The notes under the pieces are model-generated. The model worked only from the letters and a program-made list of their open reading frames with translations. It had not been told where the DNA came from and made no database searches. Below are positions 40,038 through 48,507 of a stretch of DNA of 64,000 nucleotides, piece by piece. The position numbers were made by a program, and so were the translations under genes. Source of the DNA: Faeciplasma sp048393055 (lineage in GTDB: Bacteria; Bacillota; Clostridia; Oscillospirales; Ruminococcaceae). The first letter of the stretch is position 1; each line of letters begins with the position of its first letter. The stretch covers positions 1 to 64,000 of the forward strand of contig DBFJJS010000004.1 of the NCBI GenBank assembly GCA_048393055.1, in the 5' to 3' direction.

Positions 40038-41204
40038 ATGATAAAAAAGGTACTAAAATATGTTTACGCTTATATCCGCCGTCTGGATAAAATCCTTTTG
40101 GCGCTCGTGCTTGCGTGCTGTGCGTTTGGCATAGTGCTTTTGTATTCCCTTGCCGTAAACAGTCAAACTCAGACCATAACAAACGCCGCGGTCGATATGG
40201 GCACGGTAAAAACACAGATTATAGCGGCTGTAATAGGGATTGGATTTTCGCTTATCGTCGCAGCCATAGACTACAGGTGGTTTGCAAAGCTGTGGTTTAT
40301 TTATCTGCCGATTACTATAGGGCTTACGCTTCTGACATTTACCGGTCTCGGCGCGTCGGGACTTGAGGGGGCGGACGACAGGGCGTGGATAGACCTCGGG
40401 TTTATAACTATACAGCCGGCGGAGTTTTTGAAGCTTGCGTTTATCCTCTCCCTTTCATACCATTGCTTTAAAACAAAGGAGTTTTTCAATAACCCGCTGA
40501 ATATTCTCGGGCTGTGCGTTCACGGAGGAGTGCCGATACTTCTCGTTATGCTTCAGGGGGATGACGGAACGGCGGCTGTATTTGTGGTAATATTTTTAGC
40601 CGTAATATTTGCAGCAGGAATATCGTGGAAATATATTCTCGGCGCGGCTGTGGTTTCGCCGATAGCCGTTTATTTTTTGTGGAATTATTATCTTCAGCCG
40701 GTGCACAAAAACAGGATACTTTCAATTATCGACCCTGAGACGTATGCTACCCCCGACCTTCTATACCAGACGAACCATTCGCTAATAGCCATAGGTTCGG
40801 GCCAGCTCACGGGAAAGGGTCTTTTCGGAGGAGACTATTCCTATGTTCCGCTTTGTCACAACGACTTTATCTTTTCTTATGTAGGGCAGACCGTCGGCTT
40901 TATAGGGTGTGTGGCGGTAGTAGCGGTGCTCGCGTTTTTATGTCTCAGGATACTTTTTAACGGCATACGCGCTTCCGATAATCTCGGAAGATATATATGC
41001 GTAGGAGTGTTTGCGTATCTTCTGGCGCATTGCGTCTTAAACATCGGCATGGCTGTGGGGATAACGCCGGTAATAGGCATACCTCTTCCGTTTTTCTCGG
41101 CGGGAGGCTCCGCAATGCTGACCGCCACTGCCTCGATAGGGCTCGTTCTTTCGGTTTATTTCCACAACTCGAGATTCGACAGCATATTTAAAAACAGAAA
41201 ATAA
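40038..41204 (+). CDS. rodA: SEDS peptidoglycan polymerase, RodA-like
   Basis: 388 aa with about ten membrane segments. The SEDS signature region reads NHSLIAIGSGQLTGKGLFGGDYSYVPLCHNDFIFSYVGQTVGFIGC (about 249-294), and PFFSAGGSAMLTATASIGLV is near the C-terminus; the Asp in HNDFIF corresponds to the essential SEDS acid region. RodA-type proteins polymerise lipid II in cell elongation with a class B PBP, which is not encoded nearby. FtsW and SpoVE are close paralogues, so the RodA name is by best pattern only. GGAGG precedes ATG 40038; galK follows after 18 bases. Confidence 0.88.
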   Translation: MIKKVLKYVYAYIRRLDKILLALVLACCAFGIVLLYSLAVNSQTQTITNAAVDMGTVKTQIIAAVIGIGFSLIVAAIDYRWFAKLWFIYLPITIGLTLLTFTGLGASGLEGADDRAWIDLGFITIQPAEFLKLAFILSLSYHCFKTKEFFNNPLNILGLCVHGGVPILLVMLQGDDGTAAVFVVIFLAVIFAAGISWKYILGAAVVSPIAVYFLWNYYLQPVHKNRILSIIDPETYATPDLLYQTNHSLIAIGSGQLTGKGLFGGDYSYVPLCHNDFIFSYVGQTVGFIGCVAVVAVLAFLCLRILFNGIRASDNLGRYICVGVFAYLLAHCVLNIGMAVGITPVIGIPLPFFSAGGSAMLTATASIGLVLSVYFHNSRFDSIFKNRK

Positions 41205-41222
41205 TTCAAGGAGACGTTTATC

Positions 41223-42455
41223 ATGAGCAAAATAAGTATCAGCGAGCTTTATACAGACTGCGAGCAGCAAAGAAAGCGCTATAAAAAGCTGCAGGAGGCG
41301 TTTAATGAGTTTTTCGGCGTCTGTCCGGAAAGATATTTCAGCGCATCGGGCAGGACGGAAGTCTGCGGCAACCATACAGACCATAATCACGGCATGGTAA
41401 TGGCTGCGGCGGTAAATCTCGATATCATAGCGGCGGCAAAGCCAAGGGACGACGGAAAAGTGACAGTCAAATCCGAGGGCTATGAACCCGATTGCATAAA
41501 CATAGACGACATAAGCGCAAAGCCGGAGGAAAAAAACAGCTCCGCCGCGCTTATACGCGGTGTGTGCGCTGGTCTGAAAGCGCGAGGCTACAATATCGGA
41601 GGGCTTGACGCATACACGGTTTCGGACGTTTTAAAGGGTTCGGGGCTTTCCTCCTCCGCAGCTTTCGAGGTGCTTATCGGTACGGTTATAAACCATCTTT
41701 ACAACGGCGGGAAAATACCGTCGGTTGAAATAGCTCAGATAGCGCAGTACTCCGAAAATGTCTACTTCGGCAAGCCTTCTGGGCTTATGGACCAGATGGC
41801 GTCCTCCGTAGGCGGATTTATATCCATAGATTTTGCCGATACAGAAAATCCTGTAATAGAAGCTATAGATTTTGACCTTTCTGAAAGCGGATATTCACTT
41901 TGTATTGTGGACACAAAGGGAAGCCACGCCGAGCTTACTCCCGAGTATGCGTCCATACCGGCGGAGATGAAGGCGGTTGCGAATCAGCTCGGCTGCGAGT
42001 ATTTAAGACAGCTTTCAAAGGGAGACGTCATAGCAAATATTGCCTCCTTGCGTGAAAAGCTCGGAGACCGGTCGGTACTCAGGGCGCTTCACTTCTTCGA
42101 CGAAAACGAAAGAGTGATAAGGCTTTCAGACGCGCTGGGGACCGGGGATTTTTCCGAATTTCTGAAAGTTATAAACGAGTCCGGAGACAGCTCTTATAAA
42201 TATCTGCAAAACGTATATCCAAGCTCCCAGCCGCGGGAGCAGAGCGTATCGCTGGCGCTGTACTTCTGCCGCGAGCTTATGAAGGGCGACGGCGCGTCGA
42301 GAGTGCATGGCGGAGGCTTCGCCGGAACGATACAGGCATTTGTGAAGAACACCTATCTTGAAAGCTTTAAGGCGGGAATGGAGAAGCTGTTCGGAGCGGG
42401 AAGCTGCTATGTACTGAGCGTGCGCCGCACCGGAGGCACAGAGGTCGTTTTATGA
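41223..42455 (+). CDS. galK: Galactokinase
   Basis: 410 aa GHMP kinase. The galactokinase signature ASGRTEVCGNHTDHNHG (about 41-57) and the ATP motif LKGSGLSSSAAFEVLIG (about 137-153) are intact; GLMDQMASSVGG and HGGGFAGTIQAFV close the fold. It phosphorylates galactose to galactose-1-phosphate, the entry to the Leloir pathway, and could use galactose released by the GH36 enzyme at 31927. galT and galE are not in the window. The gene ends in an ATGA overlap with trmB. Confidence 0.95.
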   Translation: MSKISISELYTDCEQQRKRYKKLQEAFNEFFGVCPERYFSASGRTEVCGNHTDHNHGMVMAAAVNLDIIAAAKPRDDGKVTVKSEGYEPDCINIDDISAKPEEKNSSAALIRGVCAGLKARGYNIGGLDAYTVSDVLKGSGLSSSAAFEVLIGTVINHLYNGGKIPSVEIAQIAQYSENVYFGKPSGLMDQMASSVGGFISIDFADTENPVIEAIDFDLSESGYSLCIVDTKGSHAELTPEYASIPAEMKAVANQLGCEYLRQLSKGDVIANIASLREKLGDRSVLRALHFFDENERVIRLSDALGTGDFSEFLKVINESGDSSYKYLQNVYPSSQPREQSVSLALYFCRELMKGDGASRVHGGGFAGTIQAFVKNTYLESFKAGMEKLFGAGSCYVLSVRRTGGTEVVL

Positions 42456-43150
42456 GAATGAGGCGAAAGGCTCACCTTGAGGAAAGGCTTGCTGCCGCCA
42501 AAAGCACCGGCAGGCTTATTATCCTCAACTGTGAGGACAGGAACTTTGTTACATCCGTTAAGGAAAAGGAATACCTTGACTTTGAAAAGATTTTTGGGAA
42601 CCGCAATCCGATAGTCATGGAAATCGGCGCGGGAAAGGGGCAGTTTGCCTGCGAGCTGGCCACTCAAAATCCGCAGCTCAACGTCGTTGCGGTGGAAAGG
42701 ACCTCGAACGTAATTGTTGAAGCCGCGGAGCGCGCAGCGCAAATGAATATAAAAAACCTTATTTTCCTTCGGTGCGACGCGAGGTATCTCGAAAAATTCA
42801 TTCCCGACGGGACAGTTACGGCTCTTTATCTTAATTTCAGCTGCCCGTTCCCCAAAAAGAGCTATGCCGCGCACCGGCTCACTCACCGTGATTTTCTCAG
42901 GATTTACGACAGGCTTCTCGCGCCGATGGCGGTAATACATCAAAAGACCGATAACCGCCGGTTCTTTGAGTTTTCGATAGAACAGCTTTCCGATTACGGC
43001 TTTACGCTCAAAAACGTCTGCCTTGACCTTCACGCAAGCGAAGATCAGCTTGAGGGCAATATAATGACTGAATACGAAAAGCGGTTTTGCGACATGGGTC
43101 AGCCGATTTACCGCCTTGAGGCATATTTGAAAAGCGGCGGCGTCCGATAA
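42452..43150 (+). CDS. trmB: tRNA (guanine-N7-)-methyltransferase with altered catalytic motif
   Basis: 232 aa. SAM site VMEIGAGKGQFACELA (about 55-70) and VAVERTSNVIVEAAERA fit TrmB, which makes m7G46 in tRNA. The motif that is normally F-x-D-P-W/Y-P-K is NFSCPFPKKSYAAHRLT: the usual Asp is Cys131. In E. coli TrmB that Asp is needed for activity, so this copy has either a lineage-specific variant or changed activity. The GNIMTEYEKRF end, which binds the tRNA, is conserved. Overlaps galK by four bases. Confidence 0.9.
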   Translation: MRMRRKAHLEERLAAAKSTGRLIILNCEDRNFVTSVKEKEYLDFEKIFGNRNPIVMEIGAGKGQFACELATQNPQLNVVAVERTSNVIVEAAERAAQMNIKNLIFLRCDARYLEKFIPDGTVTALYLNFSCPFPKKSYAAHRLTHRDFLRIYDRLLAPMAVIHQKTDNRRFFEFSIEQLSDYGFTLKNVCLDLHASEDQLEGNIMTEYEKRFCDMGQPIYRLEAYLKSGGVR

Positions 43151-43182
43151 ATTGGGTTTTAATATGCGCTTATGCAGCAATA

Positions 43183-43224
43183 ATGCGCTGTCCATATTGT
43201 ATATGGACGGCGCATCTGTTTTTA
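43183..43224 (+). terminator. Terminator of rodA-galK-trmB
   Basis: ATGCGCTGTCCATAT pairs with ATATGGACGGCGCAT (one wobble) then CTGTTTTTA. It lies just before the convergent spoIVB stop. Confidence 0.85.
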
Positions 43225-44433
43225 CGCAGCCTGTTCGCTCTCAATTATTTCCGAGGCTGCGTCAAGCATGTCCTCTATAAATATTCCGTATCCCCTGGTA
43301 GGGTCGCTGACAAATACATGTGTCACCGCTCCTACGAATTTGCCGTCTTGTATTATCGGGCTTCCCGACATTCCCTGGATTATCCCGCCGGTCTTTTCAA
43401 GCAGCTCGCTGTCTGTTACCCTTATTACAATATTTTTTGTCTTTGCAGCCGGGCTGAGGCTAAGTTTTTCTATTTCTATGTCAAACTCCTGCGGCTGATT
43501 CCCTTCTATGGTAGTCAGGATCGTTGCAGGACCTGTTTTAACCTCGGATTTGAACGCTATCGGAATGGCGTCCTGCCTCGAGGAGTAGGTCATGCGCCCG
43601 AAAACGCCCTGGTCGCAGTTTTTGATTATGCTTCCCGAGGCAAGACCCGATACGAATTTTCCGAACAGTTCTCCCGGAATTCCGCGCTCTCCCTTTTCAT
43701 AGCCGGTTATGGTCACGTCGGCTATCTCGCCCGAGCCGAGCGGCAGGGTTTTATAGGTGTCGCAGTCTGATATCGGGTGGCCCAGCGCGCCGTAGCATCC
43801 GGTGCTTGGGTCTATAAAGGTGAGAGTTCCTACTCCTGCCGAGCTGTCGCGTATCCACAGCCCTCCCTTGTATAAGCCGTCCTCGTCCGAGAGCACAGGA
43901 GTAAGATCTGTTTCAAACTGCCTGTCGTCACGCAGCACTTCAAGCGCTATTGCCTTGCCGTCCGACGACTGTATTATCTGCGACAGTTGTGAGGAGGAGC
44001 TGATCCTTTCTCCGTTGGCGCTGATTATGTTGTCGCCCGCGCATATTCCGGCTTCCACCGCAGGACAAAGCCCCTCGGATACGTCCTGAACCTTTACTAC
44101 CATAACCCCGTCAGTAAGAAGCTTTATCCCTACCGGCGAGCCTCCCGCTATTAAGACCGGAGCGTCTGCCTTGGCTATTTTTGCATCCTTTATAGGTATG
44201 ACCCCAAATAGCTTAAGCTCTGCGTCAACCTCTGTATACTGCTCAGAGCTTGCTGCCACCGCGTCCTCCTCGGTGCACAGAGTAACGTCAAAAAAGCACA
44301 TAAGCTCACGGCTTCCGACGTCGCAGGCGTAAAAATAATCAGGCAGCACAGCGTCATAATACCCAACAATTCCCATGAGTGCTGCCATCGCCGTAAGCAG
44401 CACAGCACAGAAGCTTTTTATAAGTCCTTTCAT
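43222..44433 (-). CDS. spoIVB: SpoIVB sporulation peptidase
   Basis: 403 aa. An N-terminal membrane anchor (about 8-28) is followed by a PDZ domain (about 118-190, VMVVKVQDVSEG...GICAGDNIISANGERI) and the S55 serine peptidase domain with His in ALGHPISD and the nucleophile Ser in GIIQGMSGSPIIQDGKFVGAVTHVFV. SpoIVB is made in the forespore and cleaves SpoIVFA to switch on sigmaK in the mother cell, so the organism most likely forms endospores. The usual neighbours recN and spo0A are not here. No clear sigmaF/G promoter was recognised in the 208-base gap upstream. Confidence 0.95.
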   Translation of the reverse strand: MKGLIKSFCAVLLTAMAALMGIVGYYDAVLPDYFYACDVGSRELMCFFDVTLCTEEDAVAASSEQYTEVDAELKLFGVIPIKDAKIAKADAPVLIAGGSPVGIKLLTDGVMVVKVQDVSEGLCPAVEAGICAGDNIISANGERISSSSQLSQIIQSSDGKAIALEVLRDDRQFETDLTPVLSDEDGLYKGGLWIRDSSAGVGTLTFIDPSTGCYGALGHPISDCDTYKTLPLGSGEIADVTITGYEKGERGIPGELFGKFVSGLASGSIIKNCDQGVFGRMTYSSRQDAIPIAFKSEVKTGPATILTTIEGNQPQEFDIEIEKLSLSPAAKTKNIVIRVTDSELLEKTGGIIQGMSGSPIIQDGKFVGAVTHVFVSDPTRGYGIFIEDMLDAASEIIESEQAA

Positions 44434-44568
44434 CTAAAACAAGTTCCTTTCTTCTCGTTTTCAAATGTATTTTTTACAGCTGTCTGAAAAATAACCGCAC
44501 CGCAAAGCAAGCATTATTTTACTTGTCAGAGCTTCCGCCATATAACAAAATCGCAGTCAAAAATATAG

Positions 44569-44598
44569 TTGAATGTTAATATGTAAATGTGCTATAAT
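44569..44598 (+). promoter_or_regulatory. Promoter for DUF2500 operon
   Basis: TTGAAT (44569-44574), 18-base spacer, TATAAT (44593-44598), about 43 bases before the gene. Confidence 0.7.
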
Positions 44599-44641
44599 AA
44601 TTGAACAGTTGATTTTATCATTATAAAGGACAGGGACTGTT

Positions 44642-45004
44642 ATGGAACAGATTATGCAGGCTATAGCTATAGTAGTTAGCATTGCTTTTTTCGCGGCGTT
44701 TGTCTATGTGATGGTCAGGGGGATTATGAGCTGGCACTCTAATAAGGATGTACCGGTGGTCACCTCGGAGGCAACGGTCGCGGGAAAAAGAAACGGCGCT
44801 GCGCATGACGGAAAAAATAATCGAAACGAGTTTTTTGTAAGCTTTAAGACGGATGTGGACGATCCTGTTGAGCTGAGCGTTACCAGGCTGGAATACTCCC
44901 AGGTCAGCGTCGGCGATAAGGGGATGCTCAGCCACCGCGCCGGGACGCTTCTTCGGTTTGAAATAACTGAAAAAATGCCGGAAGGGGATGAAGACGATGC
45001 TTAA
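44642..45004 (+). CDS. DUF2500 family membrane protein
   Basis: 120 aa. One N-terminal membrane helix (about 6-27) and a soluble beta domain with VPVVTSEATVAGKRNG...FFVSFKTDVDDPVELSV...YSQVSVGDKGMLSHRAGTLLRFE, the DUF2500 pattern. Function unknown. It overlaps the next gene by eight bases. Confidence 0.85.
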   Translation: MEQIMQAIAIVVSIAFFAAFVYVMVRGIMSWHSNKDVPVVTSEATVAGKRNGAAHDGKNNRNEFFVSFKTDVDDPVELSVTRLEYSQVSVGDKGMLSHRAGTLLRFEITEKMPEGDEDDA

Positions 45005-45470
45005 ATACAGATTTGTTGACAACGGGTTTACAATCGTTTTAAAAGTAATCGCAACAATCGTTTATCTTTGGTCGTGCTTTTTCTGGGCTGGGGTAACTAT
45101 ACTTAATTTTTACATAAACACCCCGGAATATTCTCATTTGTCCACAGGATTTTTAATTGGAACAATATTTATAACAGTAAGCCTTGTTTTGATGTATCTG
45201 AGGTTTTATATAGTGCAGCTTCCGCTGTGTGCAGCCGGCGCGACGGTATATCTTGTAAACGCCGGGGAAATGATAGATGTAGCGCAGCATACTGCCGTCG
45301 TTTTTACACCGTCTTTTGAGCTTAGATATATGCCGTGCGTTGCCATTATCATAATTTCGGCTGCGCTTGCTATGCTTGAGATATGGAATATCATTTCCAA
45401 GCGCGAAAAAGCTAAAAACGAATTTTATAACAGTCCCTCCAAGAGTATTCTTGACGACGATGACGAATAG
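44997..45470 (+). CDS. Four-TM membrane protein, unknown
   Basis: 157 aa from ATG 44997, nine bases after AAGGGG (ATG 44988 touches the Shine-Dalgarno). Four hydrophobic segments in a regular alpha-helical bundle pattern and a charged cytoplasmic tail (SPSKSILDDDDE). I do not recognise a family. Translationally coupled to DUF2500 by overlap. Confidence 0.75.
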   Translation: MLKYRFVDNGFTIVLKVIATIVYLWSCFFWAGVTILNFYINTPEYSHLSTGFLIGTIFITVSLVLMYLRFYIVQLPLCAAGATVYLVNAGEMIDVAQHTAVVFTPSFELRYMPCVAIIIISAALAMLEIWNIISKREKAKNEFYNSPSKSILDDDDE

Positions 45471-45547
45471 AAACAGGGTGCTCAGCATAGTTATTTGTAA
45501 ACTGTGCAGCCGTTCATTACTATTGAAACGAAAGGGACATAATTATA

Positions 45548-46360
45548 ATGACAGATAAAAGCCGTGCGATTGGAGTTTTTGATTCGGGCGTGGGCGGTTT
45601 GACAGCCGTGAAGGAGCTTATAAAGCTAATGCCCCACGAGGATATAATATATCTTGGCGATACTGCGAGAGTGCCATACGGCACAAAGAGCGAGGAAACC
45701 ATAAAAAAGTACGCAAGGCAGGACTTTGATTTTTTAAAAAGGTTTGACGTCAAGATGATAATATCCGCCTGCGGAACAGTATCTTCGGTGTTGGCGTCAG
45801 AGCCGGGATTTTTTGAAGGGCTTTATACAGGGGTAATAATCCCGGCTGTAGACGCTGCGATAGGCTCAACCTCAAATCACAAAATAGGAATAATAGGCAC
45901 CAGTGCGACCATAAGGAGCGGAAGCTATAAAAACCTTATAAAAACTCGACTTCCTGATGCTAAGGTCTTTGAAAAAGCCTGCCCGCTGTTTGTACCGCTT
46001 GTGGAAAACGGATATGTGGGAAGAGACTGTGCACCGTGCGTTGAAATAGCCAGGGAATACCTTCTTCCCCTTAAGAAGCAGGGAATAGACACGCTTATAC
46101 TCGGCTGCACTCATTATCCGATGCTGTCCGATATTATATCGGACATAATGGGCGAGGGCGTCAGACTCATATCCTCCGGCGGCGAGGCGGGGAAATATGC
46201 CTATAAGCTGCTTTTGGAAAACGGTCTTTTAAGCGGCAGCGCGGGGCGCGGCATGGTAACCTTGTATTGTACGGACAGCGCGGAGTTGTTTAAGGAGAAC
46301 GCAGAGCATTTTTTGGACGGTATAGATGTTGTTGAGATAAAAAGCTGTACATTAGAGTAA
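45548..46360 (+). CDS. murI: Glutamate racemase
   Basis: 270 aa, standard length. FDSGVGGLTAVKEL, YLGDTARVPYG and the two catalytic cysteines, Cys75 in ISACGTVSS and Cys187 in LILGCTHYP, are present. The first motif is normally ACNT; here Asn is Gly (ACGT), a mild deviation near the active site. It supplies D-glutamate for peptidoglycan. AAAGGGA lies before ATG 45548. Confidence 0.94.
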   Translation: MTDKSRAIGVFDSGVGGLTAVKELIKLMPHEDIIYLGDTARVPYGTKSEETIKKYARQDFDFLKRFDVKMIISACGTVSSVLASEPGFFEGLYTGVIIPAVDAAIGSTSNHKIGIIGTSATIRSGSYKNLIKTRLPDAKVFEKACPLFVPLVENGYVGRDCAPCVEIAREYLLPLKKQGIDTLILGCTHYPMLSDIISDIMGEGVRLISSGGEAGKYAYKLLLENGLLSGSAGRGMVTLYCTDSAELFKENAEHFLDGIDVVEIKSCTLE

Positions 46361-46377
46361 TATTTTCAGGTGATAAC

Positions 46378-46797
46378 ATGAAAAAAGCCATGATATCAAT
46401 TAAGAGCACGCAGACGGCGGGCGAAGAAACGGATACCACAGAAATCATAACTCAGGGCAGATACAGTACAGACAATGGAAGCTGCGTTTTGAGTTATGAG
46501 GAGACAGAAGCCACAGGCTATGATGGTTCGGTAACATGCGTAAAGGTGGAAAGCGGAAGATGGCTTAAGATGCTCAGGACGGGCAGTGCAAGTGCGGAAC
46601 TGTTTATTGAGCTGGGCAGAAAAAATTACTGCCACTATGAAACTCCGTACGGCGATATGACTATGGGCGTCCTTGCAAAAAAAGTGGACGCAGACGTTTC
46701 GGAGGACGGCGGACATATAAGTGCAGAGTATGAAATAGACGTAAACTCCATGTTGCTAGGCAATTTTAAGCTTGAAATAGAAGTAAGACCGGAATAA
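46378..46797 (+). CDS. DUF1934 family protein
   Basis: 139 aa beta-barrel protein. The C-terminal half (SAELFIELGRKNYCHYETPYGDMTMGVLAKKV...YEIDVNSMLLGNFKLEIEV) is the typical DUF1934/YwiB pattern of a lipocalin-like barrel. Function unknown. It follows murI by 18 bases and is probably in the same transcript. Confidence 0.85.
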   Translation: MKKAMISIKSTQTAGEETDTTEIITQGRYSTDNGSCVLSYEETEATGYDGSVTCVKVESGRWLKMLRTGSASAELFIELGRKNYCHYETPYGDMTMGVLAKKVDADVSEDGGHISAEYEIDVNSMLLGNFKLEIEVRPE

Positions 46798-46922
46798 AGT
46801 ACATAGCCATCTAAAGGTTATAAAGCCCAAAATATGGGAAAAGAATATTTTATCTGCCTTGAGGTATAATAGCGATAAGCATACAGCTTTAAACAACTAT
46901 TATATCTGAAAGGAAAATAAAG

Positions 46923-47183
46923 ATGAAGAGAATTCTCATATTGCTTGCCGCGGCAGTAATAAGCGCTGCTGCGTTTACCGGATGCGGGGTTGACAACATG
47001 AACGACCCGTCCGGCACAACCATTTCAGAACGCACTCAGGTTACGGATGCTACTAATACAACATCCGGAAGCGTAACGACTACTCCGAGCACTTCGATGG
47101 CTGATGAGCCTACTATTCCCACGACCGAGTCGAACACACCCGGCGAAAGCGGAATGAATGATACCGAAACATCAGAGCGCTGA
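46923..47183 (+). CDS. Mini-lipoprotein with Thr/Ser-rich tail
   Basis: 86 aa. Lipobox FTGC near residue 20 and then ~65 residues of low-complexity Thr, Ser, Pro, Asp and Glu with no globular domain. Perfect TATAAT at 46865-46870 and AAAGGAAA before the ATG support real expression. It resembles a bare surface linker, like the linkers of the other lipoproteins in this window (13541, 61718) without their C-terminal domain. Confidence 0.65.
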   Translation: MKRILILLAAAVISAAAFTGCGVDNMNDPSGTTISERTQVTDATNTTSGSVTTTPSTSMADEPTIPTTESNTPGESGMNDTETSER

Positions 47184-47189
47184 CATATT

Positions 47190-47226
47190 ATCTCCCAAAG
47201 CTTAAAAAGCTGCGGGAGATTTTTTG
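47190..47226 (+). terminator. Intrinsic terminator
   Basis: ATCTCCcaaAGCT pairs with AGCTgcGGGAGAT, followed by TTTTTTG. Confidence 0.85.
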
Positions 47227-47336
47227 TCCCTGAGCATTTGTTGGTTCAGGCGTATGAGGCGGTCGCGCAAAGGTATGATTTCAATACGTGAATATTGCCA
47301 TAATCGCTTTCGCATAGAGAATATATATTTTATACC

Positions 47337-47386
47337 TGTATACTACTTGCAATTGTTGACACAATGAAAAAGATAATGTATACTAC
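47337..47386 (+). promoter_or_regulatory. Promoter with duplicated GTATAC operator
   Basis: TTGACA (47356-47361), 17-base spacer, TATACT (47379-47384). TGTATACTAC occurs at 47337-47346 and again at 47377-47386, exactly 40 bases apart; the second copy covers the -10. GTATAC is palindromic, a likely repressor site. Confidence 0.55.
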
Positions 47387-47442
47387 AAGATGATGTGCTT
47401 ACATGGCTTGATTCATTACTATTTGTAGGAGGCGGTCACAGA

Positions 47443-48486
47443 ATGAAGGAAGTGTACGCAAGCGGGAGTAAATTTCAGCTGCTTGGAAGGATAGACGTAA
47501 GCCGAAAAAACGCGCCGGTGCTCGTCTGGCCGGGAAGCCACATTAAATTTGCATTCAGCGGGAGCAGCCTTTGCGCCGTGGTTGACAATTTTCGGTTTGG
47601 CAACGGAAGATACCTCGGTTTTGTCGTTGACGGAATAGAAAAATCGTTTGAGCTTAAGGACGGAAGGCAGGAAATATGCCTTGCCGACGGGCTGCCGGGC
47701 GGAAGGCACGAGGCGGTCATATTTAAGCGCATGGCAAATCACTATCTGACCATAGAGAGGCTGCTTATAGACGACGGCGCGGAAATTTTAGAGCCGGCGC
47801 CGCTTCCGCACAGGAGAATAGAGTTTTACGGCGATTCCGTTACGGCGGGCGACCTGGTGGACGTCGACGAGTGTACGGGAAAGCCCGATCCCGCCGACTA
47901 TAATGGTGACCGTGACAATTCGTGGCATACTTATGCAATGATATGCGAAAGAGAGCTTCCTGCTCAGGTGTACGATACGTCCCAGGGAGGCATAGCGATT
48001 TTCGATGGCACGGGATATTTTGAAATGCCGAATACAAAGGGTCTTGAATCCTGCTATGACAAGCTGAGGTACTGTTCGGCGTCTGAAATTACACAGTGGG
48101 ATTTTTCCCGCTTTGTGCCTCATGTGCTGGTGTTTGCGGTGGGGCAGAACGACAGCAGCGTCGGAAATGACAAGATATATGACGTTGACTATAGAGAGCG
48201 CTGGAAAAACAGGTATATGGATATTATCAGGTCGGTGCGTTCTCATTCACCAAAGGCGGCGGTGGTTCTTGCGTTGACGCTTATGGGACACGACCCGGGT
48301 TGGGACGACGCTTTAAAGGAGATAAAGGACGGTCTCGGCGGCGAAAAAAATAACGTCTACTATCTCCACTATACGCGCGCAGGGAAGGCAACGCCCGGAC
48401 ATCCGAGAAACGCAGAGCAAAGGGAAATGGCTGACGAGCTTATGAAATTTTTAAATTCGCTTCCCGAAAGTACATGGAAAGATTAA
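47443..48486 (+). CDS. CE2-like carbohydrate esterase (SGNH hydrolase)
   Basis: 347 aa from ATG 47443 (TAGGAGG ten bases upstream); no signal peptide. An N-terminal jelly-roll (1-~120) precedes an SGNH domain with the nucleophile Ser in EFYGDSVTAGD, the Gly/Asn region VFAVGQNDSS and the His in PGHPRNAEQREMADEL. This two-domain plan is that of CE2 acetyl-xylan esterases, which deacetylate xylan and other oligosaccharides. Cytoplasmic location suggests action on imported acetylated oligosaccharides. Its own promoter has paired GTATAC boxes. Confidence 0.83.
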   Translation: MKEVYASGSKFQLLGRIDVSRKNAPVLVWPGSHIKFAFSGSSLCAVVDNFRFGNGRYLGFVVDGIEKSFELKDGRQEICLADGLPGGRHEAVIFKRMANHYLTIERLLIDDGAEILEPAPLPHRRIEFYGDSVTAGDLVDVDECTGKPDPADYNGDRDNSWHTYAMICERELPAQVYDTSQGGIAIFDGTGYFEMPNTKGLESCYDKLRYCSASEITQWDFSRFVPHVLVFAVGQNDSSVGNDKIYDVDYRERWKNRYMDIIRSVRSHSPKAAVVLALTLMGHDPGWDDALKEIKDGLGGEKNNVYYLHYTRAGKATPGHPRNAEQREMADELMKFLNSLPESTWKD

Positions 48487-48507
48487 AAACAGAAAGGATA
48501 AGGTAAA

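Noticed and set aside
42407..43195. 262-aa minus-strand open frame opposite trmB
   Set aside because: trmB motifs and the ATGA overlap with galK support the plus strand; the other frame is a shadow.
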